64,000 nt of DNA from UBA7692 sp964650845. Lineage in GTDB: Bacteria; Bacteroidota; Bacteroidia; Chitinophagales; LD1. The position numbers and the translations under genes are program-made. How positions within the stretch are numbered: the stretch's first letter is position 1; each line of letters opens with the position of its first letter. Shown piece after piece: positions 37,917-46,961 of the stretch. The stretch is taken from the NCBI GenBank assembly GCA_964650845.1, contig CAZYXR010000005.1:10231-74230 (forward strand), given 5' to 3'. The notes under the pieces were generated by a model. That model saw only the letters and a program-made list of their open reading frames with translations. It did not search any database and was not told the origin of the DNA.

Positions 37917-38597
37917 ATGTTTATGATGACTCGATTATCTATTACCGGGATACTATGCAGCTTGATACTTTTTGCAGGCTCGTGCAACAAAGAATATGGC
38001 ACTACCAATGTAAAATTTGTGCAGGCTTCGCCAGATGCTCCATCGCTAAGAGTGTTCAATGATGGGAAAGAAATTTTGAGCAATATTAATTACAACGATG
38101 TTTCAGACTACATCAATATTAGTCGTAGCAATCTTGCTTTTCAAGTAAAAAAAGGAGAAGAAGTTGTAAAAAGAATTGGCAGTGCCGATTTTGCTACTGA
38201 TGCCTTTAATGCAGTGTATTTAGTAGATTCTTTTGGAGCAATAAACCGCTTACTTTTAAGCAGCTCGCACAACACGCCCGATGCAGGCAAAGCCCAATTC
38301 AGATTTTTGCACTTGGTGCCTAACTTGCAGCCTTTTAAGTTATTTGCCAACGGCAGTGTTTTGTTTAATGATAGGTCTTTCACTTTTGCCAATCAAGGAT
38401 ATGCCGATTTTATTTCGATTGATGCAGGCAGCTATTCTTTTGTAGCACAAACCGAAGAAAACACCATTACCACCGATATTGCTTTAGCCAACAGCATTAT
38501 GCTAGAAGCTGGAAAAACCTACACACTTTACGCCAAGGGTTTTTTAAATGGCAGTGGTATAGAATCTTTATCACTGGGAGTGGTTGAAGAAAAGTAA
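37917..38597 (+). CDS. DUF4397 lipoprotein
   Basis: About 226 residues from ATG 37917; ATGs at 37923 and 37926 are equally possible. The lipoprotein signal ends with LFAGSC-NKEYG. Two DUF4397 beta-sandwich repeats follow, each opening with a VRFxHxxPxAP-like line: VKFVQASPDAPSLRVFNDG and FRFLHLVPNLQPFKLF. These are secreted or outer-membrane proteins of unknown role in Bacteroidota. A longer frame from 37872 overlaps the preceding terminator and is rejected. Confidence 0.82.
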   Translation: MFMMTRLSITGILCSLILFAGSCNKEYGTTNVKFVQASPDAPSLRVFNDGKEILSNINYNDVSDYINISRSNLAFQVKKGEEVVKRIGSADFATDAFNAVYLVDSFGAINRLLLSSSHNTPDAGKAQFRFLHLVPNLQPFKLFANGSVLFNDRSFTFANQGYADFISIDAGSYSFVAQTEENTITTDIALANSIMLEAGKTYTLYAKGFLNGSGIESLSLGVVEEK

Positions 38598-38700
38598 GAC
38601 ACTCCTTAACAAAGGTTTGCGCCAAAGCAGAAAAACATTTCGCAAAACCTATTAACTATGCCACAACACAAAGTATACAGCCGAACCATTTTTAATAATT

Positions 38701-39369
38701 ATGGAAAAATACAACGTAAAAGTAAAAGAAGCCTATTTCGTAAGCAGCGATGTAAAACGTTTTGTAATTGAAAAACCTGGCGGCTACACATTTACATCTG
38801 GTCAGGCAACCGAACTGGCATTAAACGAAACAGATTGGAATCAAAAATTTCGTCCATTCACATTCACCGGCCTCAACTCGTGGGAGAGTTTAGAACTGTT
38901 AGTGCGCATTTACCCCGATAGAAATGGCGTAACCGCCAAGTTAAGCAAAGTAAACACCGGAGCCGAATTCATCATAACACAACCATTTGGAGCAATAGAA
39001 TACAAAGGGCCGGGAGTATTTATTGCTGGCGGCACCGGCATCACTCCATTCCTTTCCATCTTCCGCGAATTGAAAAAGCAAAATCGCCTTGCAACCAATA
39101 AGCTTATCTACTCAAACCACACTTCGCGCGATGTAATAGCAGGGGTCGAACTGCATGATTTGTTTAAAGAAAATTACATCAACCATTACTCGCGCGAAGG
39201 CGTAATTGGCTTTCACGAACGCAGGCTTAACAAAGATATTTTGATTGATTACATAAAAGACTTTGGTCAACGATTTTATGTTTGCGGCTCTCAAAGTTTC
39301 GTTACCGATGTTTCAAAAATACTACTCGAATTGGGTGCAAATCACGATAGTCTTGTAATAGAATATTAA
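38701..39369 (+). CDS. Ferredoxin/flavodoxin reductase-like FAD-NAD(P)H oxidoreductase
   Basis: 222 residues. FAD domain motif RPFTFTG (RxYS/T-like) near residue 60 and nucleotide motif AGGTGITPFLS near residue 110, then YVCGSQSFVTDV. The size fits a minimal FNR module with no 2Fe-2S domain. Electron partner is unknown. The MBL hydrolase gene follows after 10 bases and may be co-transcribed. Confidence 0.8.
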   Translation: MEKYNVKVKEAYFVSSDVKRFVIEKPGGYTFTSGQATELALNETDWNQKFRPFTFTGLNSWESLELLVRIYPDRNGVTAKLSKVNTGAEFIITQPFGAIEYKGPGVFIAGGTGITPFLSIFRELKKQNRLATNKLIYSNHTSRDVIAGVELHDLFKENYINHYSREGVIGFHERRLNKDILIDYIKDFGQRFYVCGSQSFVTDVSKILLELGANHDSLVIEY

Positions 39370-39379
39370 ATACTTTGCA

Positions 39380-40219
39380 ATGCAGCTACACACCATAAAC
39401 ACAGGATACTTTAAGCTTGATGGAGGAGCAATGTTTGGCGTAGTACCCAAAACACTTTGGCAAAAACTCAATCCTCCCGACTCTAATAATCTTTGCACTT
39501 GGGCAATGCGTTGTTTACTAATAGAAGATGGCAAACAGCTTATTCTTATTGACTGCGGCTTAGGCAACAAGCAAAGCGAAAAATTTTTCAGCTACTACGA
39601 ACCTCATGGCGATGACACACTCGAAAAAAGTCTTAACCATTTAGGCTATTCAGTGAGCGACATCACCGATGTTCTGCTTTCGCATCTTCACTTCGACCAT
39701 TGTGGTGGTGCAGTTGTAAGAAATGGCGAAAAACTCAACCCTACATTTCCAAACGCAACCTACTGGAGCAATCACGCACATTGGCAATGGGCCACCAATC
39801 CAAATCCGCGAGAAAAAGCATCCTTTCTTTCTGAAAACATTCTACCCATTCAAGAAAGCGGGCAATTAAAATTTACTGGCGATGCTACTTGCGACATCCA
39901 CCCTGCAATTGCATTAAAAACCGTGAGCGGACACACTGAGAGCATGTTGATTCCCCACATCAATTGGAAAGGCAAAACCATTGTTTACGCAGCCGATTTG
40001 TTTCCCTCTATGGCACATTTACCAATTCCTTATGTTATGGGATATGACACCCGCCCACTACTTGCAATGGATGAGAAAAAAAATTTCTTAACCGAAGCCG
40101 TTAAAAATAATCACGTTTTCTTTTTTGAACACGATAAAAACGTTGAATGCTGCACCTTGCAACAAACAGAAAGAGGAGTAAGAGAAAAGGAATTTTTCAG
40201 TCTCGCTTCATTGACTTAG
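39380..40219 (+). CDS. MBL-fold metallohydrolase
   Basis: 279 residues. The zinc signature HLHFDHCGG (HxHxDH) occurs near residue 107, with later HTES, AADLFPS and FFEHD segments giving the other ligands. The N-terminus GYFKLDGGAMFGVVP resembles quorum-quenching-lactonase-like and hydrolase subfamilies common in Bacteroidota. Specific substrate is unknown. Confidence 0.82.
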   Translation: MQLHTINTGYFKLDGGAMFGVVPKTLWQKLNPPDSNNLCTWAMRCLLIEDGKQLILIDCGLGNKQSEKFFSYYEPHGDDTLEKSLNHLGYSVSDITDVLLSHLHFDHCGGAVVRNGEKLNPTFPNATYWSNHAHWQWATNPNPREKASFLSENILPIQESGQLKFTGDATCDIHPAIALKTVSGHTESMLIPHINWKGKTIVYAADLFPSMAHLPIPYVMGYDTRPLLAMDEKKNFLTEAVKNNHVFFFEHDKNVECCTLQQTERGVREKEFFSLASLT

Positions 40220-40228
40220 AGAAAATAT

Positions 40229-40236
40229 TATATTCG
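40229..40236 (+). promoter_or_regulatory. Minus-7 box TATATTCG before the tRNA
   Basis: TATATTCG lies 37 bases upstream of the tRNA-Met start. A TTG at 40211 is only 15 bases away, shorter than usual, so the call is weak. Confidence 0.3.
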
Positions 40237-40273
40237 CACTCCGTTTTTTAAAACTGATTGTGAAAAACAGTTT

Positions 40274-40347
<74 letters not shown>

Positions 40348-40363
40348 CTTTTTTTCTTTGAAA

Positions 40364-40615
40364 ATGTATTTCACCTACATTTTGTATTCTTCTGCTGCCA
40401 ACAAATTTTACGTGGGGCATTCTGATAATTTAGAGAGAAGACTTCACGAACACAACTCCGGACAAACCAGATTCACTTCCAACATTGCCAGCGATTGGCA
40501 ATTGATGTATCACGAACAATTTGAAAGCAGAGCACTTGCCGCAAAGCGCGAACGTGAAATTAAGGCTCGCAAAAGCAGAAAGTTTATTGAAGATTTGATG
40601 AGTATAAAAGCTTAA
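40364..40615 (+). CDS. Small GIY-YIG nuclease-domain protein
   Basis: 83 residues from ATG 40364; a TTG at 40358 would add two. The core YILYS ... FYVGHS ... ERRLHEHNSG with a later basic stretch AAKREREIKARKS matches stand-alone GIY-YIG proteins of the UPF0213/YhbQ type. It starts 16 bases after the tRNA-Met gene. In Bacteroidota such genes often sit by tRNA genes; whether they act in DNA repair or in mobile behaviour is not known. It ends in a 4-base tail overlap with the glycosyltransferase on the other strand. Confidence 0.85.
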   Translation: MYFTYILYSSAANKFYVGHSDNLERRLHEHNSGQTRFTSNIASDWQLMYHEQFESRALAAKREREIKARKSRKFIEDLMSIKA

Positions 40616-41783
40616 GAAACCTTTCTGCCGCGCCATCTGTATCTACCGCTCAACGAAAGCAAGCCTACCAAAAGGATATAAAGAATGTGTAGCAACTCTA
40701 TTATTGGGAACACAAAAATAAGCCACCATTTTTTGAAAAAAATCAACAGTGGAACATTGAATAGCATATCAATAAACAACTTTGACCCGAGCAAGATAAA
40801 GGCAGGCACGAGCGTTTCAACATTCAACGTGGTTGCAAAACTAATGCCGCACCAAACTGCCACGCCCAATGTAGCAGCATTAAAGATGTAAGCATAAAGC
40901 AACATCATTTTAACCCACCATGTTGCATAGCCGGTGCTTTTGCTCGCCCAGCGAATTCGCTGCGAAAAAAACTAAACAACCCACTTTCGGCACGGGTAAA
41001 CACTGTGGCATCAAAACTTTTTACAAAGCCCACACCATCAGGATACTTTGCATATACTTTTTGCATCAAAAAAATATCATCGCCCGATGGCACATCATTG
41101 TTTCCTTTAAAGCCCTCTAACTCGTGGAAGGTTTCTTTTGCATAAAGCAAGTTTGCTCCGCTACACATAGTTGGATGCTGAAAGCGAATGGTTGCCGCAG
41201 TAATTCCCATCAGGCTAACCACATCTGCTTGTTGCAACATTTGCAACGGTGTATAAGCAGGGTTTACCACCACCGGTGCTGTAACCAACTTACATTCATT
41301 TTGCTGATAGAAACGCACTAAGGTGCTCAACCATTTTTCGCTCCGCACCGTATCGCCATCGGTAGTAACTATCAATTCGCCTTGTGCATTTTTTATTCCT
41401 ATTGAAAGGGCTTCTTTTTTGTTTGGTTTTTTTTCGCCTCGGTTGCCAAGATATTGTTGCAAATCGAACAAACGAAGAGCCGGAAAAGATGTTTCCCGCA
41501 CAATTCTTCGTGTGCCATCTGTGCTATAATCGTCCACCACAATTACCTCGAACAGGTGCTTGGGATAATCTTGCTTGAATATACTTTCTAAACATGCTGC
41601 AATGTTTTTTTCTTCATTGCGCACAGGAACGATAATGGTAACAGATTTTTGAAAAGTTGCTTCGCTTGCCGCCTCTACAAACTTTTTTGTACTCACCCAG
41701 CCAGCAAAAAAATACATCACCATAGCGCAATACACAAATGCCAATGCACCAGATGCTATCAATAAAATCAATTGAATATCCAT
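40612..41783 (-). pseudogene. Processive GT2 glycosyltransferase, frameshifted at a homopolymer
   Basis: The first frame (41783 to 40905, 292 codons) has a membrane helix, then VTIIVPVRNEE, VVDDYSTDG, TTDGDT and SGDDIF, all GT2 landmarks, but ends in out-of-register residues. The second frame (to 40612) continues with membrane helices. Reading one frame over just after the A7 run at 40965-40971 restores SQRIRWASKSTGYATWWVK, the QxxRW motif of processive GT2 enzymes. One extra base in that run would rebuild a ~390-residue enzyme. It may be a phase-variable tract, a recent mutation or a consensus error. Confidence 0.85.
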
Positions 41784-41931
41784 GATTAAAGCGGGTGGCG
41801 AATATCACATTGTTATTCTGTATGGCAAAAAATAGAATCCACATAGCAGATTGCAATACCACATAATCTTCTTAAAATTGAATACGATTTAAGCCACCCG
41901 CGAATATTGCCTCATTAAATACTTTGTGCCA

Positions 41932-43152
41932 ATGAGTTTAATTATTCTTTCGATACCGATGTTTTTTTTGTTGATTGGCATTGAGGTGCTGATAAGCAAG
42001 GTAAGGCACTTACCCTATTACCGTTTCAACGATGCAATTACAAATTTGAGTTGCGGGGTTGGCTCGCAGGTGTCGGGCATTCTTATTAAAGTATTTACCG
42101 TAGGTGGTTACTACTTTATTTACAACCATTCGCCCTGGAAAGGTAAAATACCTACCGATTGGTGGATGTGGTTGCTGCTGTGGGTGGCGGTTGATTTTTT
42201 CTATTACTGGTTTCACCGGCTTGCACNNNNNNNNNNCGTGCTTTGGGGCAGCCATGTGGTGCATCATCAAAGCGAAGAGTATAACCTAACGGTGGCATTG
42301 CGGCAAGCTTGGTTTCAAGGGGCGTTTTCGTGGGTGTTTTATCTGCCGCTTGCTTTTGTTGGTTTTGAACCTATGATGTTTTTAACGGTGGCTTCTATCA
42401 ACACGCTTTATCAGTTTTGGATTCATACCCGCTTGATTGGCAAAATGCACCCGGCCATAGAGTATATTTTCAACACACCATCGCACCACCGGGTGCATCA
42501 TGGCGTAAATCCAAAATACATTGACCGCAATCATGGCGGCACTTTTATTGTTTACGATAGAATGTTTGGTACTTTTCAGCAAGAGGACGAAGAGGTTGTG
42601 TATGGCATTACTTCGCAGCCGCGAAGTTGGAACCCACTGTGGTTGAATTTTGAGTACTGGATTGATTTGTTTAAAGATGTAGCAAGCACAAGTTCGTGGA
42701 AAAACAAATTGAAGATGTTGATACTACAACCTGGTTGGAAGCCTGCCGAGCTGGGCGGCACGCAGCCTTACAAGGCGGTAACGCCACAGCAGTTTCAAAA
42801 ATACAACACCACTATTTCTGCGGGTTTAAGCTACTATGTATTCTTCCAATATCTGCTGTTGATTGCCGGTACATCGGCTTTTCTTTTTACCGAAACAAAG
42901 CCTCCTTTCGACCAAAATTTGTTGTTGAAATTTTCGGCCATTGGCTTGGTGATACTTACTGTTGTAAGCATGGGCGGCATGTTTGAACTTAAACAGTGGA
43001 CTGTGCCATTAGAATACCTGCGCTTTGCCTTGCTGCTTGTTTTCGTTTTTGCGCTGCACACGCCTGCGCCTGTTATTATTGCCATTGCGACAGTTTCGTT
43101 GCTTTCGGTGGGGTGGTTTTCGTTTTATCTAAAAGAATTCGGGCGGGTGTAA
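41932..43152 (+). CDS. Fatty-acid-hydroxylase family protein, alkylglycerol monooxygenase-like
   Basis: About 406 residues from ATG 41932 (GTG 41926 is an alternative). Eight or nine hydrophobic helices. The di-iron histidine motifs are WFHRLA at the edge of the N gap, WGSHVVHHQSEEYNL and PSHHRVHHG. The SEEYNLxxALRQ sequence after the second motif is typical of the alkylglycerol monooxygenase (AGMO) branch, not of sterol desaturases. The frame stays open across the ten N, and four unknown codons are just what the HRxxHExN pattern needs. The C-terminal ~110 residues form an additional membrane region. Expected chemistry: oxygen-dependent hydroxylation of a lipid. Confidence 0.85.
   Translation: MSLIILSIPMFFLLIGIEVLISKVRHLPYYRFNDAITNLSCGVGSQVSGILIKVFTVGGYYFIYNHSPWKGKIPTDWWMWLLLWVAVDFFYYWFHRLAXXXXVLWGSHVVHHQSEEYNLTVALRQAWFQGAFSWVFYLPLAFVGFEPMMFLTVASINTLYQFWIHTRLIGKMHPAIEYIFNTPSHHRVHHGVNPKYIDRNHGGTFIVYDRMFGTFQQEDEEVVYGITSQPRSWNPLWLNFEYWIDLFKDVASTSSWKNKLKMLILQPGWKPAELGGTQPYKAVTPQQFQKYNTTISAGLSYYVFFQYLLLIAGTSAFLFTETKPPFDQNLLLKFSAIGLVILTVVSMGGMFELKQWTVPLEYLRFALLLVFVFALHTPAPVIIAIATVSLLSVGWFSFYLKEFGRV
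42227..42236. other. Scaffold gap (10 N)
   Basis: Ten N inside the hydroxylase gene, over the histidine/glutamate part of its first metal motif. A length of 10 keeps the frame. Confidence 0.95.
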
Positions 43153-43175
43153 AAATTGGCTTTTGCTTTATGCAC

Positions 43176-43202
43176 ATACCCGCGCCACCATTTTGCGGGT
43201 AT
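43176..43202. terminator. Possible terminator hairpin after the hydroxylase gene
   Basis: An 8-bp perfect stem (ATACCCGC/GCGGGTAT) with an 11-base loop begins 23 bases after the stop codon. There is no run of T, so termination is uncertain. The rest of 43153-43412 holds no gene I can support. Confidence 0.3.
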
Positions 43203-43412
43203 TATCGGTAAGTGCAAATCGCTGATGCCCGGCAGCCACAATCCACTGTCTTTTTTTTAGCGAACGAATAAACTTTGCCAAGCCGAAATTGGAATGGCCG
43301 ATAATTCGTGCATGTCAATCTGTTTTCAAGCTAAAACAAAAAACAGATGCAGAAGCTGCTCGATATTTTTTTATACCAAATAGTGGATATGCCAAATGGC
43401 TACCGCAAATTT

Positions 43413-43940
43413 TTAGGCTTTAGGCTGAAAATCTTTATACAACAAACTGGGTTGAATACCCTCGTTGTTTTGGTATTTGCCCCCTGTATAAGATTGGTAT
43501 TCGCCCTCGATGCTGTGGTAATAAACTTGGCAAATTTCTACATTGGGGTAAATGCAAATGGGGTGAATGCAGAACATTTCTAAGGTCCAATAGCCGGCAA
43601 AACCTACATCGCCAAAGCCTGCGGTAACGTGTACAAAAAGCCCCAGCCTGCCTATGGACGAGCGCCCTTCGAGCATGGGCACATAGTTGAGGGTTTTGGT
43701 GTATTCCACAGTGCGCCCCAAATACAGCCTGCCGGGCTCCAGCACATAGCCCTCTTCGGGAATTTTAAAAGTATCGTACTCGTTGGGTTTTTTCATGTCC
43801 AGCATTTCGCCAGTATAAATCATCAACTCGTTGTGCAAGCGCAGGTTGTAGCTGTTTGGATTTACCTGCAACTCGTTGTAGGGTTCAATAAAAATTTCAG
43901 AACCTATTTTCTTTTTAATTTCTAATCCCGAAAGTATCAT
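43413..43940 (-). CDS. dcd: dCTP deaminase
   Basis: 175 residues, near the usual length. MILSGLEIKKKI at the start, LEGRSSIGRLGL and HVTAGFGDVGFAGYWTLE (with the catalytic Glu) are the family signatures. It deaminates dCTP to dUTP for thymidylate synthesis in the cytoplasm. It is monocistronic, divergent from the surface-protein cluster beginning at 44161. Confidence 0.93.
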   Translation of the reverse strand: MILSGLEIKKKIGSEIFIEPYNELQVNPNSYNLRLHNELMIYTGEMLDMKKPNEYDTFKIPEEGYVLEPGRLYLGRTVEYTKTLNYVPMLEGRSSIGRLGLFVHVTAGFGDVGFAGYWTLEMFCIHPICIYPNVEICQVYYHSIEGEYQSYTGGKYQNNEGIQPSLLYKDFQPKA

Positions 43941-44160
43941 GTGGCGAAGTAAGGTAAAAGATGCTTGGCTTTAGCCAAAACAAACAGAAAAAATTTGCTG
44001 ATACATGTTAGTGCTGCAAACCAATGGCAGGTAAGAAACTATTAAAAAAGGGACTTGGAAAAATTTGCAAATGAACTTTATTTGCACCGCTCGATTATGA
44101 AACACACATAGCCAATATGGATTTGTGTACATAATCGGTTGATGAAAAAAACCAATTTTA

Positions 44161-44880
44161 ATGAAACAAATTCTACTCAAAACATTTACATTTTTTGCTG
44201 TTTTATGTGTACTGGGCATATCATCGTGCCGCAAATGCAGCGATGAAAGTTGTAGAAATGGCGGTGTGTGCGAATCGGGCAAATGTGTGTGTCCTTTCGG
44301 CTATTTTGGCTACAGTTGCGAACTTACACAAGGCAACAGCACTACATTGGGCAGTGTTGTTTTTTACACTACAAACGTGGTAAACAGCGCCTGCGGCACA
44401 TATAGAATAGAGTTGGGCTCGCTGGGCCAGCAGTTTATTTCATCGGCAAATACAGCAGCAAGCTGCGGCACTGCGGGCAGTGCCAACTTTAGCAGTGTGC
44501 CTTATGGCACCTACAACTACAATGTATATTGCAATAGCACAGGTGCGCTTTTAACTACGGGTTCGGTTACAGTAAATGCAGCGTGTGTAAAACGAGTTGT
44601 AAACCCAACCAATAACATAGGCTCTGCAACCTTTTACACAAGTGCTGCTATAAAAAGTGGCTGCGCTTATTACCAAATTCAGTTAAGCTCATTGGGCACA
44701 CAATACATACAGTCGGCATATTCATCGGTAAACTGCGGGCAAACCAACTGCGCCAATTTTACCAATGTGCCTTATGGCAGCTACAACTATGATGTGTATT
44801 GCTACAACACAGGTTCTTTTTTAACCTCAGGCACTATTAACGTAAATGCAGCGTGTGTAAAACAATTGGTTAATCCATAA
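44161..44880 (+). CDS. EGF-like lipoprotein with two tandem beta repeats
   Basis: 239 residues. A lipoprotein signal ends GISSC, with Cys23 as acyl site. Six further cysteines (26, 31, 37, 42, 44, 53) have exactly the spacing of an EGF-like module (C-x4-C-x5-C-x4-C-x-C-x8-C). From about residue 63, two ~88-residue repeats follow, each opening with GSxxFYT, containing VPYGxYNYxVYC and ending NAACVKxxVNP, each with several cysteines. I do not recognise the repeat family. It is the first gene of an eight-gene same-strand cluster and lies 17 bases before the next start. Likely exposed on the outer membrane. Confidence 0.75.
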   Translation: MKQILLKTFTFFAVLCVLGISSCRKCSDESCRNGGVCESGKCVCPFGYFGYSCELTQGNSTTLGSVVFYTTNVVNSACGTYRIELGSLGQQFISSANTAASCGTAGSANFSSVPYGTYNYNVYCNSTGALLTTGSVTVNAACVKRVVNPTNNIGSATFYTSAAIKSGCAYYQIQLSSLGTQYIQSAYSSVNCGQTNCANFTNVPYGSYNYDVYCYNTGSFLTSGTINVNAACVKQLVNP

Positions 44881-44897
44881 CAATCATTCAACTATAC

Positions 44898-46253
44898 ATG
44901 AAACAACTACATACAATACTTTTTATCGCAGCTATTATTACAGCTTCCCAAAGTGCCGTGGCGCAAGGCTACAGCGCGTGGAGCGAGATATACAACAAAA
45001 ACGGAACTAAGGTAAGCATCAGCTTTAGAACCAGTACCACATCGTGCGACCAAGGTGGCAAAACCAATAAGTATCGTTTTAATATTGAAGGAAATTTACC
45101 TTACGGAAAAAAGGAGCTTCAAGTAACTATTAAATACATCAACTGCAGCAAAAACGATTCTAAAGAGATTAAACTGATAGATATTGGCAGCACCGGGGGC
45201 GCCATCGGCATAAACGAAAGTATTGACTATGTGTTAACCGGAGACATCAGCGAACGAACAGTAAGAGCCGAAGAAAAAAATCTCCCACCTCCACCAACAC
45301 CTACCTCCAGCCCATCATACAGCAACAGTTCATCATCGGGTAGCAGTTCATCAGGTTCAAGCAGCTACTCAAGTTCAAGTTCCAAAAAGTATAAAAAGTA
45401 TTTGGGCATGCGCTTCGGGTTGAATGTAGGCTTCGACATGGGTTCGCGCCCAATGATTGCCGATGTTACCGTTAGCTCTACCCAAACTCCGGCAGGCTCG
45501 CCCAACTCAACTACTTTTACCGGTGGCGGGCAAAAATTGGTTAATCCTTTCGGCACCGGGTTTAGAGGCGATATTATGTTCCATCCGCTTTATCGCGCCA
45601 ACATTCATTTAGGGGTTTTTGTGGGCGGAGCCTATGGCGGCTCGGTAGGCATGATAAATGGCGGCACCTGGAAAAGCACCTCCGATGCCGGTAATGGCAA
45701 ATTCACCGATGTAATAGATTACAAATACAGCAAATTTGATTTCGGAGTTGATTTTGCAATAGGCTGGACCGCCTTTAAGTATTTGGTGCGATACAGCAAC
45801 AGCCTGCAACAGCACAACTTTATGTACAAAAGAACCGCAAGCTATGTAAGCACCGACCTTAGTTCGCGCAATGAAGTAATTGAAGACATTGCCGATTTTG
45901 GCACAAGACGCGAAACCATCACATTGGGCTTCCGCATCAATGGAAAAAAAGGCGCAAAAATGGGCAAGAAAGGCAGACGCAGCGCACCGGCAGTGGTAGA
46001 TTTGTTTTGGAACATCAGTCGCGATAACCCGTGGAGCTGGTCGAACCCCAACATCACCGCTTCTACCAAAAACTGGCAAGTTATTGGCGCAGGTCTTTCT
46101 ATAAATATTGGCAAAATAATATACATAAGTGGCGAGTTTGCCACGCCTACTTTCAAAACAGCCAACCTGCCTGCCGAGATCGTAGCTCCAAGCAAAATTA
46201 AAAACGTTTATACCCAATTCACCATAGGTTACAATTTCACCAAAGGATTTTAA
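44898..46253 (+). CDS. Outer-membrane barrel protein with an unrecognised N-terminal domain
   Basis: 451 residues. The signal peptide is cleaved after AVAQG. Residues ~24-135 form a domain (AWSEIYNKNGTKVSISF, IDIGSTGG, IDYVLTGDISERTVRAE) that recurs in the protein at 47944-48477. A Pro and Ser-rich linker (about 137-170) leads to a C-terminal region with alternating strands and a final phenylalanine (GYNFTKGF), typical of an eight- to twelve-strand outer-membrane barrel. The combination suggests a periplasmic or surface domain tethered by a barrel. Spacing of 9 bases to the next gene supports one operon. Confidence 0.7.
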   Translation: MKQLHTILFIAAIITASQSAVAQGYSAWSEIYNKNGTKVSISFRTSTTSCDQGGKTNKYRFNIEGNLPYGKKELQVTIKYINCSKNDSKEIKLIDIGSTGGAIGINESIDYVLTGDISERTVRAEEKNLPPPPTPTSSPSYSNSSSSGSSSSGSSSYSSSSSKKYKKYLGMRFGLNVGFDMGSRPMIADVTVSSTQTPAGSPNSTTFTGGGQKLVNPFGTGFRGDIMFHPLYRANIHLGVFVGGAYGGSVGMINGGTWKSTSDAGNGKFTDVIDYKYSKFDFGVDFAIGWTAFKYLVRYSNSLQQHNFMYKRTASYVSTDLSSRNEVIEDIADFGTRRETITLGFRINGKKGAKMGKKGRRSAPAVVDLFWNISRDNPWSWSNPNITASTKNWQVIGAGLSINIGKIIYISGEFATPTFKTANLPAEIVAPSKIKNVYTQFTIGYNFTKGF

Positions 46254-46262
46254 AAAGCGCAG

Positions 46263-46958
46263 ATGACAAAAACACACACACTTTTTTTGTTGCTGATTTT
46301 TACTTGCTCGGCTGGATGGTGCTCTACTGTTATTACGAAAGAAGAATACTTTGATACTGCCGGAAATTTTCAATTCAATAAATATCTAAGCGAAATAGAT
46401 TTTAGCGAACTGAACCGATTGAAGTTTCATCAAAAACAAATTGATTCGCTTGGTTTCAATGGCAGAGAAATTCTTTACGAAGCACTAACCACAAAGCTAT
46501 TCGCAAAAGATTCGGCCGAATACAAAGTGGACTCATTTGCCTACCTGCACAAAAAAATTGAATTGGGGAAAACATTCCGAGTAATAGGCGAATGGGATGC
46601 CTACGACCCAATATTGTACAAAGCCATAGGCTCGTATTGGTTAGAATATGTAGCAACCAAAGCGCAAGCAATTGTGGGCAGCGATCGCGACCGCGTATTT
46701 GAATATGACATTCGCAAACTACGCGATGTGTTGATTAGCTGCAATTACAATTTTACTTTGCCACCAATATCAAAGTACCAAAAGTTCTTTTTAGAAGTTA
46801 CCGAAGAATACGCTTGGACCCACGTGCTTTCGCGCTTTTGGGATCGCTCACCCATCTATCTTAAACTTGCAGCACTTATTGGCATCATTATGTTTTTTAT
46901 TGGATTAGCAACATCATTCAATTTTTTAAAAAGTAAAATCTCAATCAGTAAAAAGTAA
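46263..46958 (+). CDS. Exported protein with C-terminal membrane anchor, unknown function
   Basis: 231 residues. Signal peptide residues 1-20 (FTCSAGWCS), a largely helical middle and one transmembrane helix at residues ~200-220 (LAALIGIIMFFIGLATSF) followed by a short lysine-rich tail. This gives a periplasmic domain held by an inner-membrane anchor. I do not recognise the family. It lies between the barrel gene (9 bases) and an NAGPA-like gene (3 bases), so it is almost certainly co-expressed with them. Confidence 0.7.
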   Translation: MTKTHTLFLLLIFTCSAGWCSTVITKEEYFDTAGNFQFNKYLSEIDFSELNRLKFHQKQIDSLGFNGREILYEALTTKLFAKDSAEYKVDSFAYLHKKIELGKTFRVIGEWDAYDPILYKAIGSYWLEYVATKAQAIVGSDRDRVFEYDIRKLRDVLISCNYNFTLPPISKYQKFFLEVTEEYAWTHVLSRFWDRSPIYLKLAALIGIIMFFIGLATSFNFLKSKISISKK

Positions 46959-46961
46959 AGT

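Noticed and set aside
38614..38652. Inverted AGGTTTGCG / CGCAAAACCT upstream of the reductase gene
   Set aside because: Imperfect pairing with a bulge and a ~20-base loop; neither terminator nor operator can be supported.
43168..43320. Short minus-strand frame of about 50 codons between the hydroxylase and dcd genes
   Set aside because: It has no start codon near its beginning, no recognised motif and a length expected by chance.
45609..46373. 254-codon minus-strand frame
   Set aside because: It is antisense to the barrel-protein gene, crosses its stop codon and lacks any domain pattern.
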